A stretch of 64,000 nt of DNA from Diplonema papillatum (taxonomy: Eukaryota > Euglenozoa > Diplonemea > Diplonemida > Diplonemidae), in contig JAPJBO010000084.1 of assembly GCA_030068145.1 (NCBI GenBank), positions 1 through 64,000 on the forward strand. The letters are read 5' to 3'. Every line of letters starts with the position of its first letter. Position 1 is the stretch's first letter. A program made the translations under genes and the position numbers. Shown here piece by piece: positions 1-9,232 of the stretch. The notes under the pieces are model-generated. The model was not told the DNA's origin, made no database searches, and saw only the letters and a list, made by a program, of their open reading frames with translations.

Positions 1-110
1 AATTCCATCTTGCATGCATGTGAACGGAAAGGGGACGCGCAGTAAAGAAGCGAAGGGGAAATCGTCTCGGCCGGGCAGGATGAACCTAACCTTCCGAACG
101 AGAACGAACC
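1..110 (-). repeat. Split direct repeat, block A (outer copy)
   Basis: Positions 1-110 match 222-331 essentially base for base, starting AATTCCATCTTGCATGCATG. This is the terminal A block of the retrotransposon at 1-4573 (its 3' end on the minus strand). Confidence 0.9.
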
Positions 111-130
111 AGGGTGGGGAGGGAGGGAAA

Positions 131-220
131 AAGAAGAACGGGACGTGTTGTGTGTAAACGGGGAGGGGGAACCTGTGAAGGTATGCTTGCAATATCGGAA
201 TTCCCTCAGTTAAACTACGA
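131..220 (-). repeat. Split direct repeat, block B (inner copy)
   Basis: This 90-bp block starts AAGAAGAACGGGACG and recurs at 4484-4573 at the other end of the element. It abuts block A at 221/222. A B-A-B arrangement at one end with a single B at the other is diagnostic of split direct repeats. Confidence 0.9.
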
Positions 221-221
221 G

Positions 222-331
222 AATTCCATCTTGCATGCATGTGAACGGAAAGGGGACGCGCAGTAAAGAAGCGAAGGGGAAATCGTCTCGGCCGGGCAGG
301 ATGAACCTAACCTTCCGAACGAGAACGAACC
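222..331 (-). repeat. Split direct repeat, block A (inner copy)
   Basis: Matches 1-110. Its right edge (331) lies just inside the RT-RNase H frame, so the last codons of that ORF are encoded in the repeat. Confidence 0.9.
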
Positions 332-1950
332 CCATCGCGTGTAAAAAACTTCCGCAACGCTTGTTCAACTACCCTCTTTCCATTCCTGGAAGAAAGCAGC
401 TGGGGCGACATGCGGGAAGGTAAATCCGCAATATTCGACGCAGAGCGCACCCAAGCAATTGTGAAGGTGGCCCCCACTTCACGCAGTCTTGACAAAGCTG
501 CTACAATAGCCTCATTTAAGGGTTTTGAGGCCATGCACATACCCTTCCTTGCTGCGGATGCTACAGTCGTGTTATCGACTTTAAAATGAACGTTATTACT
601 CAGAAAAGCGGGAGGCAGAGCAAATATTGCGTTGCGGAACGCCAACGCTTCTAGAATGTTGATGTGCAACAAGGATTCAGCATCAGTCCATGAATTGCCT
701 GCGACGATTACTTCCTTAGTAGTGTTGTCGATTGCAACCATGCCCCATCCTCGCAGTGAAGCATCAACAAAAACATCAAATGGGGTGCATGGAAGGATAT
801 TTTGTACTTTGAGCGGTTTTCCAACAGCAGCACGCCAAACTTTTAACTCCTTTTGAACGGAAGGAGGGATACTTACAAGAGAGGAAGCGCTTCTTTTCCC
901 GGAGTTGAGGCTGTTAATGACTCGCCGCAAGAACTTAATCGCAAACCAAAACCGACCAAGTAGTACCCCTGATACGGCGCTTGCGTGCATGAGTCGGCCT
1001 CCAAAAGACTCCAACTCTCCGGCAGTTACTTTATCAAACTGCACGCTCTCTAACTTTGACAAGAGTCTTTTTGAAGGCGAAACTTCACCTTTTGTGTGGT
1101 CAAAACTTACCCCGATAAAATCATACACGGAGGCTGCATCCTCGCTGTCCTCCGGTTTCCAAGTCACACCGGCTCCCTGCGCCGTCTTGTCCAGACGGGC
1201 TGTTTCTGCCTTTACCGACCTTTCGCTCCCCGTTAGACGAATATTGTCTATCCAGGTATGGACAGTCACGTCTTGGGCCCTGTATTCCTCCTTGACATAG
1301 TCCGGGTGCCCTCCAATGGTTGATGTCAGGGTGTGCATAAGTTCTGGAGCACAACTGTGTCCCATAGGCAACCGGGTTAGTTCGAACCATCTGCCTTTAT
1401 CGTCGGTGTATCGAAAATGCTTCCGCGAACCCTCAGGTATTTCTACCTGATAGAATCCACACCGTAAGTCCCTCAGGGATGCACACTCGTTCGATACTAC
1501 ATGTATGTACTTAGAAACATGTTCTAACGGCACCTGAGCTTTGTATGAAGCCCTCAAGTTTTCATTTGCTTCACGTGTCCATAATATAAACCTCTGTCTC
1601 AAGCCCGAGGGCTTCTCTTCCAACACCGTGAAAGGTACAGACATCAAGGTTCCTGGTCCCGTTGCAGGAGCAGCAATATCACACTTCACCAATTGTTCTG
1701 CATGAGCAGCACTGAATGAAGAACGGATACCTCTCATTGGTAACGATTGAGAAGACGGGGGATTAAAAGTTGCATTCCAAACGAGATCAAAACGTTCCCG
1801 TACGCATTTCCTCATTCTTAGCTTCAGCTTCTCAACCTGTAAAGGTTGCACCTTTGTAGCGTGCAGTGGAGCGTTTCTTTCTTCATCTGTTGCCGGGATT
1901 CTGGAACAATGGGCACGCCGGGTCAGAGTATGCTTGTTGTGTGAACTCAT
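307..1950 (-). CDS. Reverse transcriptase-RNase H (ORF3) of VIPER-like element
   Basis: About 547 residues. I start it at the ATG at 1950, which overlaps the recombinase stop as ATGA. The open frame continues further upstream, but there it only shadows the recombinase gene. RT blocks run from EEKPSGLRQRFILW through LTRLPMGHSCAPELMHTL to the catalytic-site block HTWIDNIRLTG, where the usual YxDD is WIDN. RNase H follows with its acidic residues in FVDASLRGWG, NILEALAFRNA, FKVDNTTVA and NIADLPSR. Products copy the element RNA into DNA and remove the template strand. The last part reads into block A. The second copy at 8.9-10.7 kb shows the same WIDN variant, so it is not a random mutation. Confidence 0.88.
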   Translation of the reverse strand: MSSHNKHTLTRRAHCSRIPATDEERNAPLHATKVQPLQVEKLKLRMRKCVRERFDLVWNATFNPPSSQSLPMRGIRSSFSAAHAEQLVKCDIAAPATGPGTLMSVPFTVLEEKPSGLRQRFILWTREANENLRASYKAQVPLEHVSKYIHVVSNECASLRDLRCGFYQVEIPEGSRKHFRYTDDKGRWFELTRLPMGHSCAPELMHTLTSTIGGHPDYVKEEYRAQDVTVHTWIDNIRLTGSERSVKAETARLDKTAQGAGVTWKPEDSEDAASVYDFIGVSFDHTKGEVSPSKRLLSKLESVQFDKVTAGELESFGGRLMHASAVSGVLLGRFWFAIKFLRRVINSLNSGKRSASSLVSIPPSVQKELKVWRAAVGKPLKVQNILPCTPFDVFVDASLRGWGMVAIDNTTKEVIVAGNSWTDAESLLHINILEALAFRNAIFALPPAFLSNNVHFKVDNTTVASAARKGMCMASKPLNEAIVAALSRLREVGATFTIAWVRSASNIADLPSRMSPQLLSSRNGKRVVEQALRKFFTRDGVRSRSEG

Positions 1951-2966
1951 AAATATCGCGTCACTTCCCCAGTCTTCAGGGCACGCGCTAACGCAATTGG
2001 ATCGCCTCCATATCTTATGGTCATTTCGGGAAGACCCGATGCCCCTTGATGTTTCGCTAAACGCGCTATAAGCCAATCTTGTAGAGGGACACCTTGAGAC
2101 AACAGTTGGAAAAGATGTGAAAGAGCTCCTCGCTTGATACTGTGACCGGAGAACGGCCGCATTCGAGGATCCTTGTTCCAAAGCGCGTTTAGCTCGGCCG
2201 TGCTTACTTGGGTCAGACTTTGAAAACTGCCTAAGCTTCGGACAAGTGTCGCAATTACTCTGGTCAGGTCGCCTTTTATCACTGTCCAGCGTGACGGAGA
2301 AAAAGGGTTGGCCCGTTTTCCTTTCGGGGTTGTGCCCCAGTCCACAATCACCTCCTCTTCCTGGACCAGTAGAAACTGGGACGATCCCAGAGCTGCGACT
2401 TCTCCCCACCTGCTCGCCGACTTCCATGCTAATAGAGCCGCCAAACAGAGGGCTGGGTCCTGCTCTTGCGCCCACTTCAAGAGAACCTTCTTGTCCATCG
2501 GCAATGCCTGTCGAATGGGAATGTTTCCCCCAACGGCTCGGAGAGCCCTTGCTACATTCAAAATAGGGAGATTGTCGAGCCCCAAATACCCCAACATTGC
2601 TGATATTCCTTTCGCATAAGCCAACTGTGCTTGAGGGCTGACACGGGTTGCCATTACGAATAGCGCTGCTGAGTCGGCGTTCAGAGGTAATCCCTGGGCT
2701 GAAGTCCATCTTACCAACCTGTTCCACAGGTGGCGTCTTTGGGCTGTTGTGGATCGAGCCCACATAATTGAGACCAGATCTTGGAGCAGAATTTCTGCTT
2801 CGTTTGCAGTAACACCTTCTTCTCTGGTGTGAGCTCTCTTTCTCCCTATTCCTGCTGCCAGATTTTTGAGCACAGCCTTGGCAAAGGTATTCATTGTCTG
2901 TTTTCGAGGCTGTAGGTTGGAGTCTCCAAATTCTGTCGGCAATGCGTCGCGCTGCATTTTTCGCAT
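1947..2966 (-). CDS. Tyrosine recombinase (ORF2) of VIPER-like element
   Basis: 339 residues from the ATG at 2966; a second in-frame ATG lies at 2894. The C-terminal half has the tyrosine-recombinase signature: box I arginine in KSASRWGEVAAL, box II in FSGHSIKRGALSHL, a further histidine in LAKHQG, and the nucleophile tyrosine in MTIRYGGDPIALA. Where most family members have HxxR, this one reads HSIK followed by R. The enzyme would insert the circular double-stranded DNA form. It lies between gag and RT, ends with TGA inside an ATGA overlap with the RT start, and is likely read from the same transcript by reinitiation. Confidence 0.85.
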   Translation of the reverse strand: MRKMQRDALPTEFGDSNLQPRKQTMNTFAKAVLKNLAAGIGRKRAHTREEGVTANEAEILLQDLVSIMWARSTTAQRRHLWNRLVRWTSAQGLPLNADSAALFVMATRVSPQAQLAYAKGISAMLGYLGLDNLPILNVARALRAVGGNIPIRQALPMDKKVLLKWAQEQDPALCLAALLAWKSASRWGEVAALGSSQFLLVQEEEVIVDWGTTPKGKRANPFSPSRWTVIKGDLTRVIATLVRSLGSFQSLTQVSTAELNALWNKDPRMRPFSGHSIKRGALSHLFQLLSQGVPLQDWLIARLAKHQGASGLPEMTIRYGGDPIALARALKTGEVTRYL

Positions 2967-3095
2967 TTGGTGTCCGAGTGTTGTAAGTTCTTTTCGTGAG
3001 CGAATCGGATTCTTGGCCGTGCAGATCTTCTGTTTGCCAAACTGAGGTATGAATATCGACGTGACTGGCGGGGGAGAAGGCAGAAAGAACGCCAG

Positions 3096-4103
3096 TCAAT
3101 GATTTCTCTCTGCCCTGGCGTTTCCCTGTCCCTTGTATCCTTTTGCAGAAGCTGAAAAGAATTGCCGTTTTCCTTTTCCTTTCTTACCAATCGCAATCGC
3201 CGCTTTCGCTACTTCGTCTGACGAAGAGTTGGACAACTTCAATTTGTCCAGCAGTGCTCCCCGTGGGATACGGTCTCGTACATGATAATGATGTACGCGC
3301 AAATTGCGCAACAGGACGTTTCCCAACTCCAGCAAAGCCGTGGATTCCCAACCTGAAGTCATTGCACACCCAATTACCCAAAGCCGTAGTTGATCAAAGG
3401 CAGCTTCCAAATCCTTCCCCCCTTGCAGCCCAGTTAACCCACTTACATATTGTGCTTGCAAAGCAAACAACAACCCATCTGGGCCACGCGTTTCAAACAT
3501 TTCTTTCCACTCATCTACACTCTTTACTGCAGCAGGATGAGACCACGTATGATCGGCACTTTTCATTTGGGCCTCTGATTCTTGATCGAAATCAACCTTT
3601 CTCACATGTTCTTGTTCCTGTTGCGATCGTAATCTCCTTTCCATCCCTGCCAGTCGTGCTTCCATAGTTTGCTGCAATAAATTCATTTCATGTTGGGCCG
3701 CCTCAGTCTGATGCACAGAGGCCTCGACTAATCTGTTGTACAACCAATTCGGGTCTGGTAGCAAAAACTCTTTTTCTGGGCCATCAAATGATGAAATCCC
3801 GTGCAAGTAGTTGAATGCTTCACTTAATCGCACACGGTACGGGGTCTCTCCCTCCGACACTCCCACTTTTGTTAACACTCCGGCATGCTTGGTCCACTCA
3901 GAGGCATCGTCTTTCCTCTTACAAGAGTATACCACTAGCTTGCCGACGAGCGCCTCTGCCTGATCCAGGAGCATACGTTCCGACATTTGTGTCGGGGCTG
4001 GTAAACCTTGACCAGCTGTTGCGGAGGGAGAAACTGCCCTGGCTCGTGCGGTGTGCATCTCACTCAGGGTATATGGAGCAAAGTTGGGCTCCGGACTCGA
4101 CAT
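3096..4103 (-). CDS. Gag-like ORF1 of VIPER-like element
   Basis: 335 residues from the ATG at 4103 to TGA at 3096. I recognise no catalytic motif. The middle (roughly residues 135-175) is a glutamate/glutamine-rich helical stretch with METxLAGMERRL-like heptads, suggesting a coiled coil. The end is very basic (KKGKGKRQFF and following), which suits RNA binding. Position ahead of the recombinase and RT is that of Gag in Ngaro/VIPER elements. The last dozen codons are also recognisable in copy 2 near 12.83-12.90 kb. Assignment to Gag is by position and composition, not homology I can verify. Confidence 0.7.
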   Translation of the reverse strand: MSSPEPNFAPYTLSEMHTARARAVSPSATAGQGLPAPTQMSERMLLDQAEALVGKLVVYSCKRKDDASEWTKHAGVLTKVGVSEGETPYRVRLSEAFNYLHGISSFDGPEKEFLLPDPNWLYNRLVEASVHQTEAAQHEMNLLQQTMEARLAGMERRLRSQQEQEHVRKVDFDQESEAQMKSADHTWSHPAAVKSVDEWKEMFETRGPDGLLFALQAQYVSGLTGLQGGKDLEAAFDQLRLWVIGCAMTSGWESTALLELGNVLLRNLRVHHYHVRDRIPRGALLDKLKLSNSSSDEVAKAAIAIGKKGKGKRQFFSASAKGYKGQGNARAERNH

Positions 4104-4483
4104 AGAAAATATTCCAGCAAACTCGGTGCTAAACTCTTGTGTTTCCGATGTTACTTTTGTCTTTCCTTTTAGTGCGCTTCAAACCTCAATGCACCTTTGA
4201 GCGATAACTTCCTTGCCGGTGAGCAGTTTGTTCGAGAGCGTCTCGGCAGACGTCGGGATGTCGGTGCGGCTTAAGTACACGAATAGAAGGACGACTTGTT
4301 GATCTGTGCTGACTCTTCACGCACGTCGTCTTCAGAGCCTCAGCAAATGTATGCCTTCCCCTGCTTTATCTTGGCAAGATGCAGGTTGAACGCTTCCAAC
4401 GACCCTGTTAAACTGCGCCCAGATGCCAAATTGTCCTTCGCGATCGATAGCGATACGGTGGCCACAATTTTTGGAGGATGGGC

Positions 4484-4573
4484 AAGAAGAACGGGACGTG
4501 TTGTGTGTAAACGGGGAGGGGGAACCTGTGAAGGTATGCTTGCAATATCGGAATTCCCTCAGTTAAACTACGA
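4484..4573 (-). repeat. Split direct repeat, block B (5' end of element)
   Basis: Matches 131-220 over 90 bp. It forms the 5' end of copy 1 on the minus strand. The base after it (4574) begins the host repeat block AACCCCATGGGAAAGCACG. Confidence 0.88.
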
Positions 4574-4626
4574 AAACCCCATGGGAAAGCACGAGATGCA
4601 GGTGCTCCAAGGCCAGACGACTGTAT

Positions 4627-4837
4627 CATGCAGGGTCAAAACCTTGTGTCTTTCTGAAAATGGCAAAAAAAAAATTTCCGGAAAAAAATTGGGATTTTTG
4701 AATTTTAAAATTTTGGAACAAACTCTGCAGTAATTTTGTAGAAGTTGAGCAAATTTTTTTTTTGCCAAATTTTTTTTTTGGGGTCCATCGGCCCCGCGGG
4801 AGCATTTTAAAAAGACACAAGGTTCTGACCCTGCATG
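4627..4837 (+). mobile_element. CATGCAGGG MITE copy 1 (TSD GTAT)
   Basis: 211-bp palindromic-ended element. Both ends carry the 29-bp inverted repeat beginning CATGCAGGGTC, followed by CTTGTGTCTTTTT. The interior is A/T homopolymer-rich with a GGGGTCCATCGGCCCCGCGG core. Flanked by GTAT on both sides. The empty site is at about 5396-5400 (GACTGTATAGTTGC). Confidence 0.93.
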
Positions 4838-5021
4838 GTATAGTGTTGCAGACGAATCGCAAACACGCTGAAGTTGGGACTCCCACACACTGAAATCAAG
4901 TGCTCCTAGGCAGACGAACTGTTAGTGTTGCGAACGAATCGCAAACACGCTGAGATTGGGACCCCGCACACTGAAATCGACTGAGAACAACCTGAGCGAT
5001 CTCTCTTAATAAAATATTTAA

Positions 5022-5233
5022 CATGCAGGGTCAGAACCTTGTGTCTTTTTGGAAATGGCCAAAATTTTATTTCCAGAAAAAAAATGGGTTTTTTGGATTT
5101 TAAAAGTTTGGAACAAACTCTGCAGTAATTTTTGAGGAAGTTGAGCAAATTTTTTTTTTTCCAAAAATTTTTTTAGGGCTCCATCGGCCCCGCAGGAGCG
5201 TTTTAAAAAGACACAAGGTTTTGACCCTGCATG
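5022..5233 (+). mobile_element. CATGCAGGG MITE copy 2 (TSD TTAA)
   Basis: Same family and orientation as copy 1, flanked by TTAA at 5018-5021 and 5234-5237. The uninterrupted site is visible, on the opposite strand, near 6818-6830, where TTAA occurs once. Confidence 0.93.
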
Positions 5234-5766
5234 TTAAGCACCGAAGGCGCAACCACCCAATCCAACTTTGTACACACGAAACAGAGATCTTATGAATCAA
5301 CGAAAAGTAAGGAAAAAGTAGCCTGTAAAACCGGAACAAGTCGGAAACCCCGTCGGGGGAAAGTACGAGCTTCAAGTGCTCCAAGGCCAGACGACTGTAT
5401 AGTTGCAAACGAATCGCAAACGCGCTGAAGTTGGGACTCCCACACACTGAAATCAAGTGCTCCTAGGCAGACGAACTGTTAGTGTTGCGAACGAATCGCA
5501 AACTCACTGAAATCGACTGGGAACAACCTGAGCGATCTCTCTTAATAAAAGATTGAAGCACCGAAGGCGCAACCACCGAAACCGACTTTGTACACACGAA
5601 ACAGAGATCTTATGAATCAACGAAAAGCGAGCGAAAAAGAGCGTGAAAAACCGGAAGAAGTCAAAATAGTACCTGTATCTGCCACAAGACTCCTTCGCCA
5701 GCGCTGTTTGCGATGTGGTGTTTTCTCTGTTAACATTCCTGTGAGATGGAGTTGGGGTTGGTTTAC

Positions 5767-5977
5767 CATGCAGGGTCAAAACCTTGTGTCTTTTTGAAAA
5801 TGGCCAAAAAAAAAATTTCGGAAAAAAAATCGGTTTTTTGAATTTTAAAAGTTTGGAACAAACTCTGCAGCAATTTTTGAGGAAGTTGAGCAAATTTTTT
5901 TTGTTCCAAAATTTTTTTTAGGGCTCCATCAGCCCCGCGGGAGCGTTTTAAAAGACACAAGGTTTTGACCCTGCATG
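5767..5977 (+). mobile_element. CATGCAGGG MITE copy 3 (TSD TTAC)
   Basis: Perfect terminal inverted repeats; direct repeat TTAC at 5763-5766 and 5978-5981. Confidence 0.92.
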
Positions 5978-5981
5978 TTAC

Positions 5982-6444
5982 CATCCTCCAAGCGAATGGA
6001 TTGGAACAGCAATTGTAGCCTACAAATCCGGTTTGTCCTGCTTCATCGTAGCTGGCTGCGCAACAAGAACAAAAGTGTGGAAAGTAAGTAATTATGTATT
6101 TCTTTGTCTCCCCATCCACCTATATCATCAGAGAGAGAATCATTACGTTGTTGGTGCCGTGCGCCTACAACGACGCGGCCTTGTCGTAAACGATGATGAT
6201 TGCGTCGATGATGGCGCAGCCGGGGGCGTTCTGGCTGGTGGGTGCGACCGCCTGCGAGTGTTAAGAGGTTGTGTCGCTGGTTCTTTTTGATCGCTTGGCC
6301 CACGGCGGCGGCTAGCACCTTGGCAGAGACTCTCAACTCCCGCTGAACAATACGTCTTGCGGATACTCGGGCACCGCATCAGTGCTTGCCCAACATCCAT
6401 TCGGTCTCCAGCAGCAAAGCACTTGTGAGATCGCTGTTCAGTGT
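5982..6444. other. No recognised gene
   Basis: Spacer between MITE copy 3 and the right arm of the inverted-repeat block. Open frames of 73-97 codons occur on both strands, but none has a recognisable motif. Confidence 0.5.
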
Positions 6445-7320
6445 GGAGATCCGATTGGGTGGTTGCGCCTTCGGCGCTTCAATCTTTTATCAAGAGAGAT
6501 CGCTCAGGTTCTTCTCAGACGATTTCAGTGTGTGGGGTCCCAATCTCAGCGTGTTTGCGATTCGTTCGCAACACTAACAGTTCGTCTGCCTAGGAGCACT
6601 TGATTTCAGTGTGTGGGGGTCCCAACTTCAGCGTGTTTGCGATTCGTTTGCAACTATACAGTCGTCTGGCCTTGGAGCACTTGAAGCTCGTACTTTCCCC
6701 CGACGGGGTTTCCGACTTGTTCCGGTTTTACAGGCTACTTTTTCCTTACTTTTCGTTGATTCATAAGATCTCTGTTTCGTGTGTACAAAGTTGGATTGGG
6801 TGGTTGCGCCTTCGGCGCTTAAATATTTTATTAAGAGAGATCGCTCAGGTTGTTCTCAGTCGATTTCAGTGTGTGGGGTCCCAATCTCAGCGTGTTTGCG
6901 ATTCGTTCGCAACACTAACAGTTTGTCTGCCTAGGAGCACTTGATTTCAGTGTGTGGGAGTCCCAACTTCAGCGTGTTTGCGATTCGTCTGCAACACTAT
7001 ACAGTCGTCTGGCCTTGGAGCACCTGCATCTCGTGCTTTCCCCGATGGGGTTTCCGACTTGTTTTGTGTGTACAAAGTTGGATTGGGTGGTTGCGCCTTC
7101 GGCGCCTAAATATTTTGTTAAGAGAGATCGCTCAGGTTGTTCTCAGTCGATTTCAGTGTGTGGGGTCCCAATCTCAGCGTGTTTGCGATTCGTTCACAAC
7201 ACTAACAGTTCGTCTGCCTAGGAGCACTTGATTTCAGTGTGTGGGAGTCCCAACTTCAGCGTGTTTGCGATTCGTTTGCAACACTAAACAGTCGTCTGGC
7301 CTTGAAGCCCTTGAAGGTCG
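6445..7320 (+). repeat. Inverted-repeat block, right arm (three tandem units)
   Basis: Three successive units begin with GGGTGGTTGCGCCTTCGGCG (about 6455, 6798 and 7084). Each contains GATTTCAGTGTGTGGG twice and AGAGATCGCTCAGG. It is the reverse complement of 4574-5625. Unit length shrinks from about 340 to 240 bp by loss of the CGACGGGGTTTCC section. No coding evidence. Confidence 0.8.
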
Positions 7321-7425
7321 TTTGAGTGTCGGGGCAGCACAACCCTGATTCGTGGGCTACAAGCGGTCCCCTACATCACCACACAGGAAAGTTGGAAGCA
7401 GAGAAGCCACCCCCAGAAGCGGTAT

Positions 7426-7638
7426 CATGCAGGGTCAAAACCTTGTGTCTTTGTGGAAATGGCCAAAAAAAAAAATTCCGGAAAAAAAATGGGTTTTTTG
7501 AATTTTAAAGTTTTGGAACAAACTCTGCAGTAATTTTTGAGGAAGTTGAGCAAAATTTTTTTTTTCCAACAAATTTTTAAGGGCTCCATCGGCCCCGCGG
7601 GAGCGTTTTAAAAAGACACAAGGTTTTGACCCTGCATG
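7426..7638 (+). mobile_element. CATGCAGGG MITE copy 4 (TSD GTAT)
   Basis: Full-length, flanked by GTAT at 7422-7425 and 7639-7642. Confidence 0.92.
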
Positions 7639-7842
7639 GTATGGGTGTCATTGCCGATCTGTGGAAGGTACAGGTACTTTTTGAAGTGCACTTTTCGCTG
7701 ATACAATATGCAAAAACCATACAGGACATTGAAACGGCCTCAGAAACGTGCCGGCCTTAGTTCTTGTTGGCTAAACAGTGGTATGCTGTAGCATCTTTTC
7801 GTGCACTATCCCGCTGATTCGTTCGCAACACGAGCAGTTTAG

Positions 7843-8055
7843 CATGCAGGGTCAAAACCTTGTGTCTTTTTGAAAATGGCCAAAAAAAAATTTTCGGAAA
7901 AAAAAATGGGTTTTTTGAATTTTAAAAGTTTGGAACAAACTCTGCAGTAATTTTTGAGGAAGTTGAGCAAAATTTTTTTTTTCCAAAATTTTTTTTAGGG
8001 CTCCATCGGCCCCGCAGGAGCGTTTTAAAAAGACACAAGGTTTTGACCCTGCATG
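7843..8055 (+). mobile_element. CATGCAGGG MITE copy 5 (TSD TTAG)
   Basis: Full-length, flanked by TTAG at 7839-7842 and 8056-8059. Confidence 0.92.
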
Positions 8056-8490
8056 TTAGGAGCACTTGATTGCAGTGTATACTTGAGCTCAGCGTGTTTG
8101 TGATCTGTTTGCAACACTTTAAAGTCGTCTGCCTCGGATCACTTCATTTCAGACTACGACTAGAGTATTGCTGTAAGTGCTCAAGTGCAAACTGCTACTA
8201 TTACGGCCGTGAAGCGCACACCGGACACAAAGCAAGGCGACCGCATGACACGACACGTGCAAAGAGTTCTAAGGTCGATAGCGGCTTGGTGCAGTATCAT
8301 CACAAGCACCTGGTCTTTTTTTAGAGTTGTCGTTTTTTCAGAGTTCTTTTTTTCCGACGTTTTTTCTCGACATTTTTTCACCTTTCCTCGTAGTTTAACT
8401 GAGGGAATTCTGTATCGCAAGGCACTCTCCCACAGGTTACCTTACCCCTCCCGTACACTTCGATCCCCGTTCTTTTCCGCCTTTCCTACT
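8056..8490. other. No recognised gene; degraded VIPER block-B-like sequence at 8391-8480
   Basis: A stretch beginning TAGTTTAACTGAGGGAATTC (about 8393) is a diverged reverse complement of block B of the VIPER-like element, in the opposite orientation to copy 1. The rest is T-rich with no gene. Confidence 0.5.
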
Positions 8491-8492
8491 TT

Positions 8493-8590
8493 AGACCTTG
8501 GCTACTTTAGACTTTGAGATTTTGAACCCAAGATTGCTTGGGCCAAAGTCTAAAGTCCTACTTTAGACTTTGGGGACTTTAGACTCCCGC
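8493..8590. repeat. ACTTTAGACTTTG fold-back repeat
   Basis: The words ACTTTAGAC and its complement GTCTAAAGT recur several times in both orientations within 100 bp, able to form a cruciform or hairpin. Confidence 0.65.
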
Positions 8591-8591
8591 C

Positions 8592-8610
8592 AAGGTTTTG
8601 ACCCTGCATG
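8592..8610 (+). mobile_element. Solo MITE terminus
   Basis: CAAGGTTTTGACCCTGCATG is the right-hand terminal repeat of the MITE family without a body. It is a deletion remnant or one-ended fragment. Confidence 0.75.
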
Positions 8611-8870
8611 CTACGCGACTCTAACCGAAGTTTTTCTCAATGAAAATGGCTTGCGACTCTAACCGAAGTTTTTTGTAATGGAAATGCTCTACGCGACTCT
8701 AACTGAAGTTTTTCTCAATGAAAATGGCTTGCGACTCTAACCGAAGTTTTTTGTAATGGAAATGCTCTATGCGACTCTAACCGAAGTTTTTCTCAATGAA
8801 AATGGCTTGTGACTCTAACCGAAGTTTTTTGTAATGGAAATGCTCTACGCGACTCTAACCGAAGAGCTGC
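8611..8870 (+). repeat. 78-bp minisatellite (GCGACTCTAACCGAAG)
   Basis: Units start at about 8613, 8691, 8769 and 8847. Each unit is itself a diverged doublet (…TTTTTCTCAATG… / …TTTTTTGTAATGG…). The last copy runs straight into the RT-RNase H remnant of VIPER-like copy 2, replacing its RNase H part. Confidence 0.85.
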
Positions 8871-9232
8871 CTCTTGTGAGCCCTGTTGCATTCTTCTTGA
8901 CCTCTTTACCGCGTTTCTCCATCGCTGCAGCTCCCGCCTTGCGGACGGAGGTACTTTCACGATATCCACTTCCTGTCGTTCTCCACGGTTGAGTGCGTTC
9001 ATTACGCGTCTCAAAAACTTCAAGGCAAACCAAAAATCGCCTGGGGACACAGCTGCCACAGCGCTTGCATGCAACAACCTTCCCCCCAATGACTCCAACT
9101 CGGAAGCAGTGGTCTGTGATAGGTCAACTGCGTCGATCTTTTGTAGCAACTTTTGTGCTGGAGCCACTGTCTTTTCTTTGTGGTCAAAAGCAACACCTAG
9201 GAAATCATACTGTTCACCCAAATCCACACTAT

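Larger units (their letters stand above)
1..4573 (-). mobile_element. Complete VIPER/Ngaro-like tyrosine-recombinase retrotransposon, copy 1
   Basis: Three long minus-strand reading frames lie in the order gag-like, tyrosine recombinase, RT-RNase H. They are bracketed by split direct repeats. Read on the minus strand the order is block B (4573-4484), ORFs, block A (331-222), block B (220-131), block A (110-1). This is the split-direct-repeat layout of the Ngaro/PAT/VIPER group, which integrates through a circular intermediate using the recombinase rather than an integrase. The gag-YR-RT order fits VIPER as I know it. The element sits inside the repeat block that begins at 4574. Other copies of that block (for example near 7030) carry the flanking sequence without an insertion. 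The window begins one base inside block A (position 222 is preceded by G; position 1 has no preceding base), so the outer edge may be just outside. The frames are intact, which suggests a young, possibly active copy. Confidence 0.88.
4574..5625 (-). repeat. Inverted-repeat block, left arm (interrupted by two MITEs)
   Basis: Recurring phrases such as CACACACTGAAATCAAGTGC, CGCAAACACGCTGA and GGCGCAACCACC are the reverse complement of 6445-7320. The arm holds several tandem variants of the same 290-330-bp unit. Two MITEs (4627-4837, 5022-5233) sit in it, and uninterrupted versions of both sites exist elsewhere in the block. No credible coding frame was seen. Confidence 0.8.

Noticed and set aside
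2308..3099. Upstream extension of the RT-RNase H frame to 3099
   Set aside because: It begins at a TTG and overlaps the recombinase gene in another frame. RT homology starts only near the ATG at 1950.
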